A stretch of DNA of 64,000 bases from Crossiella sp. SN42 (lineage in GTDB: Bacteria; Actinomycetota; Actinomycetes; Mycobacteriales; Pseudonocardiaceae): NCBI RefSeq assembly GCF_023897065.1, contig NZ_JAMHIV010000019.1, positions 1-64,000 of the forward strand, read 5' to 3'. Positions 59,520 through 64,000 of the stretch are shown piece after piece (within the stretch, counting starts at the first letter, position 1; each line of letters starts with the position of its first letter). Below the pieces are notes generated by a model that was not told the origin of the DNA, did no database searches, and saw only the letters and a list, made by a program, of their open reading frames with translations. The translations under genes and the position numbers were made by a program.

Positions 59520-60728
59520 TCAGCGGAAGGCCGGGTAGAGCGGGAGGGTTTCGGCGTCGGGTCCGAACCGGCGCACGATGGCGGTGGCGACCGCCTCGGC
59601 GTGCTCGGCCAGCTCGTGCCTGCCGGAGACCACCGCGTCGGCCCGCAGCCTGCGCCAGCGGGCGGCCAGCGCGGCGCTGCGGCGCGGGGAGAGCTGGTTG
59701 GCGTCGATGGGCCGGTCGGTCTCGGTGATCCGGGGCAGCAGCCACCAGGTGGACAGCCACACCCACAGCACCTGGGCGTCCAGCAGCCTGGGCAGCAGCA
59801 CCGCGTCGTCGTCCAGGTCGGGCCACACCGTGCTGGCCTCCGAGCGCCAGGCGGCGAGCATGGCCTCGGTCATGCCCTGGGGCAGGGCGAAGGAGCACCA
59901 GCAGGACGGGAACGGCACCCGCAGGTAGGCCACGTCCAGGGCGACATCGCGCATGCAGCCCCACTCGAAGTCCAGGAACCGCACGCCCCGGTTGGTGACC
60001 AGGTTGTTGTCCGGGCACACGTCGGAGGGGCTGAACGCGCGGTAGCGGGTGCCGCCGAGCAGCCAGCCGGTGTTGCGGGCGGCCTCGGCCACCGCGTCGG
60101 AGGTCTGCACGCCGATGGCCTCGGCCAGCAGCGCGGGCAGTTCGGTGAGCGCGGTGCGGGCTTCCGGGGCGATCGGGTCGGTCCAGCTGCGCTGGCCGAG
60201 GCGGCGCATCAGCGCGTCGAAGTCGGCTTCGCGGCCCGCGGTGTTGGCGTGCACCCGGCCCAGCGCCCTGGCCCAGGCCAGCAGGGAGCGTTCGGCGGCG
60301 CGGGCGTCATCGCCGAGCAGCTTGTCGGCCAGGGTCGGCGCGCGGCCCAGGTCCTCCATGACCAGCAGCCGTTCGGCCGGTCCGTGCGCGATCAGCTCAG
60401 GGCTGACCCGCTCGCCGACGGACAGCGCGGTGAACAGCTGACTGCTGGCCGCTTCGTGGGCGAAGGGGTCGGCGGTCTGACCTGGAAGCAACGGGGTGCG
60501 ATATCGCTTGATCACCAACGTGCGGGGCATGGCGAAAGGGGTTTCCACCACTCGCACGCGGAGCACGACCGACCGGTCGCTCCCGCCCAGATCCTCGGCA
60601 TCACTCAGCCGGACGCTCGCACCGAAGCGGCGGCGCAGCACTGCCTGCGCAGCGGCGACCGTCTCGGCCACCTCCGCTGCCACCGCGTTGTGGACGTCCA
60701 GCGGGCCGGTGGAGATTTCCACGCTCAT
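59520..60728 (-). CDS. Aminoglycoside phosphotransferase-like (APH fold) kinase
   Basis: This 402-residue protein has a kinase-like fold. The N-lobe ends in 'PRTLVIKRYRTPLLPGQTAD' and 'LLVMEDLGRAPTLADKLLG'. The catalytic loop is 'FSPSDVCPDNNLV' with Asp and Asn in place, although the usual His-Gly before the Asp is Pro-Ser here. The metal motif is 'VRFLDFEWGCMRDVALDVAY'. The phosphate acceptor is unknown (sugar, choline or antibiotic-like). Orientation and spacing fit a loose operon with the 59432 aminotransferase. Confidence 0.82.
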   Translation of the reverse strand: MSVEISTGPLDVHNAVAAEVAETVAAAQAVLRRRFGASVRLSDAEDLGGSDRSVVLRVRVVETPFAMPRTLVIKRYRTPLLPGQTADPFAHEAASSQLFTALSVGERVSPELIAHGPAERLLVMEDLGRAPTLADKLLGDDARAAERSLLAWARALGRVHANTAGREADFDALMRRLGQRSWTDPIAPEARTALTELPALLAEAIGVQTSDAVAEAARNTGWLLGGTRYRAFSPSDVCPDNNLVTNRGVRFLDFEWGCMRDVALDVAYLRVPFPSCWCSFALPQGMTEAMLAAWRSEASTVWPDLDDDAVLLPRLLDAQVLWVWLSTWWLLPRITETDRPIDANQLSPRRSAALAARWRRLRADAVVSGRHELAEHAEAVATAIVRRFGPDAETLPLYPAFR

Positions 60729-60937
60729 CGTTGTCGACCCTACCGGGCTTGGCTATCACGGATCGGCATGATCTGGTTACGCTCTGGCAAAGCTATCCCG
60801 ACCAACGAGCCTGACGACATTGTCTTTCTGTTCCGATCTCGTTGCGGCGCAAGCCCTCTGCTGCGCGCCGATTCCACCCAGGCGGCGTACTACCAACGAT
60901 GGACAAGGGTCCGGAAGTTCCTCGGACAGGGCTGTTT

Positions 60938-61888
60938 TCACCCTTCCGCGAGTGGTCGGCCGTTGTCCCGGCGGCGGTTCTGGCGGTTGCGCAGCAGCAG
61001 CACGAGCACCGCGGCCAGCACGATCCCGGCCAGGTTGACCAGCAGTTGCAGCCCGGACTGCCCGGCCCGCCCGTATTCTCCCAGCACCAGCGCCAATGCC
61101 GCGTAGCCGGCCGCGGGCACGGTGGTGACGGAAATGAAAACCCCTACCAGTGCGGCGGATTTCGACGAGGTCAGCGAGAGCATGCCCGCCGCGCCCGCGA
61201 GCAGCGCGACGATCAGGGAGAACGGGCCGACCTGGAAGACGAAGTCCACGTCGTGGTTGCTGGTCATGATCGATTCATTGAACAGTCCGGCGGCGTAACC
61301 GAGTGCGGCCAGTCCGGCGGTGATCACCACCGCGAACTGGAAGCCGAACACCAGTGCCGCGCTGGCCCTGCGGACCAGGTCCCAGCGTCGCCGGACCAGG
61401 CCGACGGCCAGGGCGGCCAGTGGTCCGAACTCCGGGCCGACGACCATCGCGCCGACGATGGTGACCGCCGAGTTGGTGATCACGCCGACCGCGGCGAGCA
61501 GACAGGCGATGGTGAGGAAGCCCAGGTAGGTGAGGTTGAGCCGGGACTCCTCGCCGGTGCGGGCGATCAGCTCCTCCCACACCACCGCGTCCGCGCCCTC
61601 GCCCGGCGCGGCGGCCTCGGCCCGGTCGGCGGCGTCGGAGAGCGCGGTGTCGATGCTTTCCAGGGTGATCGCGCCGTGGTGGTCAATGCCCAGCTCGCAC
61701 AGCTCGGCCAGGAGGTCGTCCAGGGACTCCCTGGCCACGTCGGCCTCGATGACATCGCCCTGGGGGCGCACGCCCGCGCCGGGCAGCAGCACCAGGTGGG
61801 TGGCTCCCGCGCACGCGTCAAGCAGCCGGAGCACCGCTTCGGTGTGCTCCGGCTGGTTGACCACGCGCAGGTGCAGCAGCGAGCTCAC
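60938..61888 (-). CDS. DUF389 membrane protein
   Basis: This 316-residue protein has an N-terminal cytoplasmic domain (residues 1-110, ACT-like: '[20 protein letters not shown]', '[18 protein letters not shown]'), followed by six hydrophobic segments. The DUF389 signature is '[20 protein letters not shown]' and '[16 protein letters not shown]'. Homologues are called TIGR00341/DUF389 and are widespread, but transport or signalling function is not known. The ATG overlaps the aspS stop by 4 bases (ATGA), so it is co-translated with aspS. Confidence 0.9.
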   Translation of the reverse strand: MSSLLHLRVVNQPEHTEAVLRLLDACAGATHLVLLPGAGVRPQGDVIEADVARESLDDLLAELCELGIDHHGAITLESIDTALSDAADRAEAAAPGEGADAVVWEELIARTGEESRLNLTYLGFLTIACLLAAVGVITNSAVTIVGAMVVGPEFGPLAALAVGLVRRRWDLVRRASAALVFGFQFAVVITAGLAALGYAAGLFNESIMTSNHDVDFVFQVGPFSLIVALLAGAAGMLSLTSSKSAALVGVFISVTTVPAAGYAALALVLGEYGRAGQSGLQLLVNLAGIVLAAVLVLLLRNRQNRRRDNGRPLAEG

Positions 61889-63675
61889 GCGGTCGCGACG
61901 TCACCCTTGACGGCGGGCTTGGCGTCCACGCCCGCTTCCTTGCGCTGCTGCGCGGTGATCGGCGCGGGCGCGGCAGTCAGCGGGTCGAAGCCGCCGCCGC
62001 TCTTGGGGAAGGCGATGACGTCGCGCAGCGAGTCGGCCCCGGCCAGCAGCATGCAGATCCGGTCCCAGCCGTAGGCGATGCCGCCGTGCGGGGGCGCGCC
62101 GAACTTGAACGCGTCGAGCAGGAAGCCGAACTTCTCCTGGGCTTCCTCTTCAGACAGGCCCATCACGCCGAAGACGCGCTGCTGCACGTCGGCGCGGTGG
62201 ATACGGATCGACCCGCCGCCGATCTCGAAGCCGTTGCACACCATGTCGTAGGCGTAGGCCAGCGCCGAGCCGGGGTCCTTCTCGAAATCGTCGAGGCAGT
62301 CCGGGGTGGGCGAGGTGAACGCGTGGTGCAGCGCGGTCCAGGAGCCCGAGCCGACCGAGACGTTGTCGGCGTCGGCCTCGGAGGTGGCCTCGAACAGCGG
62401 GAAGTCCACGATCCAGGCGAACTTCCAGTCCCCGTCCTTGATCAGCCCCAAGCGGTTGGCGATCTCCACGCGGGCCGCGCCGAGCAGCGCCCGCCCGGCC
62501 TTGGGGGTGTCCGCGGCGAAGAACACGCAGTCACCGGGCTTGGCGCCCACCGCGGCGGCGAGGCCGGCGCGCTCGTCCTCGGAGAGGTTCTTGGCGACCG
62601 GTCCGCCGAGGCTGCCGTCCTCCTGCACCAGCACGTAGGCCAGGCCCTTGGCGCCGCGCTGCTTGGCCCAGTCCTGCCAGGCGTCGAGCTGCTTGCGCGG
62701 CTGGCTCGCGCCGCCGGGCATGACCACCGCGCCGACGTAGGGCGCCTTGAACACGCGGAAGGGCGTGTTGGCGAAGTACTCGGTCATCTCGACCAGCTCG
62801 AGCTCGAAGCGCAGGTCCGGCTTGTCGCTGCCGTAGCGGGCCATCGCCTCGGCGTAGGGGATGCGCGGGATCGGCAGGGACAGCTCGACGCCGAGCACCT
62901 CACGCCAGATCGCGGCGATGATCTGCTCGCCGAGGCCGATCACGTCGTCCTGCTCGACGAAGCTCATCTCGATGTCGAGCTGGGTGAACTCCGGCTGCCG
63001 GTCGGCGCGGAAGTCCTCGTCCCGGTAGCAGCGGGCGATCTGGTAGTAGCGCTCCAGGCCGCCGACCATGAGCAGCTGCTTGAACAGCTGCGGGGACTGC
63101 GGCAGCGCGTACCAGGAGCCGGGCTGCAGGCGGGCCGGGACCACGAAGTCGCGCGCGCCCTCGGGGGTGGAGCGGGTCAGGGTGGGGGTCTCGATCTCGA
63201 CGAAGTCGTTGCGGTGCAACACCTCGCGCGCGACCCGGTTGACCTCGCTGCGCATCCGCATGGCCTTGGCCGGTCCGCTGCGGCGCAGGTCCAGGTAGCG
63301 GTGCTTGAGCCGGATCTCCTCGCCGACCTCCAGGTGGTCGTCCAGCGGGAAGGGCAGCGGCGCGGACTCGTTGAGCACCTCGAGGCCGGTGGCCAGCACC
63401 TCGATCGCGCCGGTGGGGATCTCGGCGTTCTCGTTGCCCTCGGGCCGCCGGGCGACCTCGCCGACGATCTTGACGCAGAACTCCGCGCGCAGCCGGTGCG
63501 CCCGCTCGGCCATCTCGCCCTCGCGGAAGACGACCTGGGCGACCCCGGAGGCGTCCCGCAGATCGATGAAGATCACTCCGCCGTGATCGCGACGCCGCGC
63601 CACCCAGCCGGTGAGGGTGACGGTCTGGCCTGCATGCTCGGCGCGGAGTGCTCCGGCCTCGTGCGTGCGCAACAC
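61885..63675 (-). CDS. aspS: Aspartyl-tRNA synthetase
   Basis: This 596-residue bacterial-type class II synthetase has the N-terminal OB anticodon domain ('[20 protein letters not shown]'), motif 2 region '[20 protein letters not shown]', '[17 protein letters not shown]', the GAD insertion domain and motif 3 '[20 protein letters not shown]'. It may also charge tRNA-Asn if the organism lacks AsnRS; the window cannot decide. The GTG at 63675 was chosen. It is divergent from the alcohol dehydrogenase at 63842. Confidence 0.97.
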   Translation of the reverse strand: MLRTHEAGALRAEHAGQTVTLTGWVARRRDHGGVIFIDLRDASGVAQVVFREGEMAERAHRLRAEFCVKIVGEVARRPEGNENAEIPTGAIEVLATGLEVLNESAPLPFPLDDHLEVGEEIRLKHRYLDLRRSGPAKAMRMRSEVNRVAREVLHRNDFVEIETPTLTRSTPEGARDFVVPARLQPGSWYALPQSPQLFKQLLMVGGLERYYQIARCYRDEDFRADRQPEFTQLDIEMSFVEQDDVIGLGEQIIAAIWREVLGVELSLPIPRIPYAEAMARYGSDKPDLRFELELVEMTEYFANTPFRVFKAPYVGAVVMPGGASQPRKQLDAWQDWAKQRGAKGLAYVLVQEDGSLGGPVAKNLSEDERAGLAAAVGAKPGDCVFFAADTPKAGRALLGAARVEIANRLGLIKDGDWKFAWIVDFPLFEATSEADADNVSVGSGSWTALHHAFTSPTPDCLDDFEKDPGSALAYAYDMVCNGFEIGGGSIRIHRADVQQRVFGVMGLSEEEAQEKFGFLLDAFKFGAPPHGGIAYGWDRICMLLAGADSLRDVIAFPKSGGGFDPLTAAPAPITAQQRKEAGVDAKPAVKGDVATA

Positions 63676-63798
63676 GGGTACTGATCTCCTAGGTCGGCGG
63701 AGTCGGCGGGAATGCTTCCCAGCAGGTTAGCCAACGCCCCCGGGGTGCCTGCCAGCAGGTTTCCCCGGCGGTCACCGGCGCGGCCGGCGCCCCGTCCC

Positions 63799-63816
63799 GG
63801 TAGCGTGCAAGCTACC
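63799..63816 (+). promoter_or_regulatory. Inverted repeat upstream of the alcohol dehydrogenase gene
   Basis: GGTAGC-gtgcaa-GCTACC is perfect, with 6-base arms, 26 bases before the ATG at 63842. It is followed by a second short palindrome-like TACCagcgGGTA. The position suits a repressor or activator site. Confidence 0.4.
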
Positions 63817-63841
63817 AGCGGGTAACGACGGAGGGCCGGTT

Positions 63842-64000
63842 ATGCGTGCGGCGAGGTTCGACCTGGAGACCGGGAAGTTCGGGCTGCACGAGGTCGAGGT
63901 GCCCGCGCCGGGGCCGGGCCAGGTGCTGGTGAAGGTCGCCGCGGCCGGGGTGTGCCTGTCCGACGTGCACATCATCGACGGCAGCCTGACCGGTTTCCGC
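63842..64000 (+). CDS. Zinc-binding alcohol dehydrogenase family protein, N-terminal part
   Basis: Only the first 53 codons are inside the window. The GroES-like N-terminal domain is recognisable in 'HEVEVPAPGPGQVLVKVAAA' and 'GVCLSDVHIIDG', where Cys and Asp are the expected catalytic-zinc residues (CxxD). The start follows GGAGGGCCGGTT. The substrate cannot be told from this fragment. Confidence 0.8.
   Translation, partial: MRAARFDLETGKFGLHEVEVPAPGPGQVLVKVAAAGVCLSDVHIIDGSLTGFR

Overview
This is 64 kb of very GC-rich chromosomal DNA from an actinomycete. Gene content and order (rsmB-fmt-def, priA, metK-coaBC-rpoZ-gmk-mihF, pyrF-carB-carA-pyrC-pyrB-pyrR, bldD, nusB-efp-pepQ, aroQ-aroB-aroK-aroC, aroE-mltG-ruvX-alaS, rarA, aspS) match the conserved core block of Streptomyces, mycobacteria and relatives. 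WXG100/type VII-style proteins, a BldD with the c-di-GMP signature, MihF and a PyrR box overlapping the ribosome binding site suggest a morphologically complex actinomycete. Pseudonocardiaceae is my best guess, but this is inference. No rRNA, tRNA, CRISPR array, prophage or insertion sequence was recognised.

Layout. 1-2233: end of a translation-initiation cluster (rsmB partial, fmt, def). 2355-4312: an ECF sigma factor and a coupled single-pass membrane protein. 4317-10900: priA, a DUF5615/DUF433 toxin-antitoxin-like pair with its own repeat-type operator, then metK, coaBC, rpoZ, gmk and mihF. 11245-19854: the pyrimidine operon, led by pyrR with a PyrR-binding leader. 19964-21454: a secreted phosphatase inserted between pyrR and bldD. 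21798-22286: bldD. 22287-26964: an accessory island of type VII secretion-like proteins, gene remnants and two PH-like proteins. 27050-29610: nusB, efp, pepQ and a four-helix membrane protein. 29743-34877: a frameshifted and an intact acetyltransferase, the shikimate genes aroQ, aroB, aroK and aroC, and a prepilin peptidase. 34878-36135: a 1.2 kb non-coding stretch, mostly an extremely G-skewed low-complexity tract. 36136-39499: an N-acetylglucosamine-type phosphotransferase system arranged divergently around a DasR-like regulator, ending in HPr and a large hairpin that contains two DnaA boxes. 39605-48726: SGNH hydrolase, aroE, mltG, ruvX, alaS, small membrane proteins, and a nuclease-like gene coupled to rarA. 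48789-61888: an accessory region with a uridine-kinase-like protein carrying a hendecad-repeat tail, secreted PhoD and subtilisin-type enzymes, a phosphoesterase, two aminotransferases, an SGNH hydrolase, a kinase-like protein and a DUF389 membrane protein. 61885-64000: aspS and the start of a zinc alcohol dehydrogenase.

Most biosynthetic genes lie on the minus strand in translationally coupled runs with ATGA or GTGA overlaps. The accessory insertions interrupt an otherwise conserved order, and the most unusual features sit in them: the type VII-like island, the kinase repeat tail, the G-rich tract and the nuclease-rarA pair.
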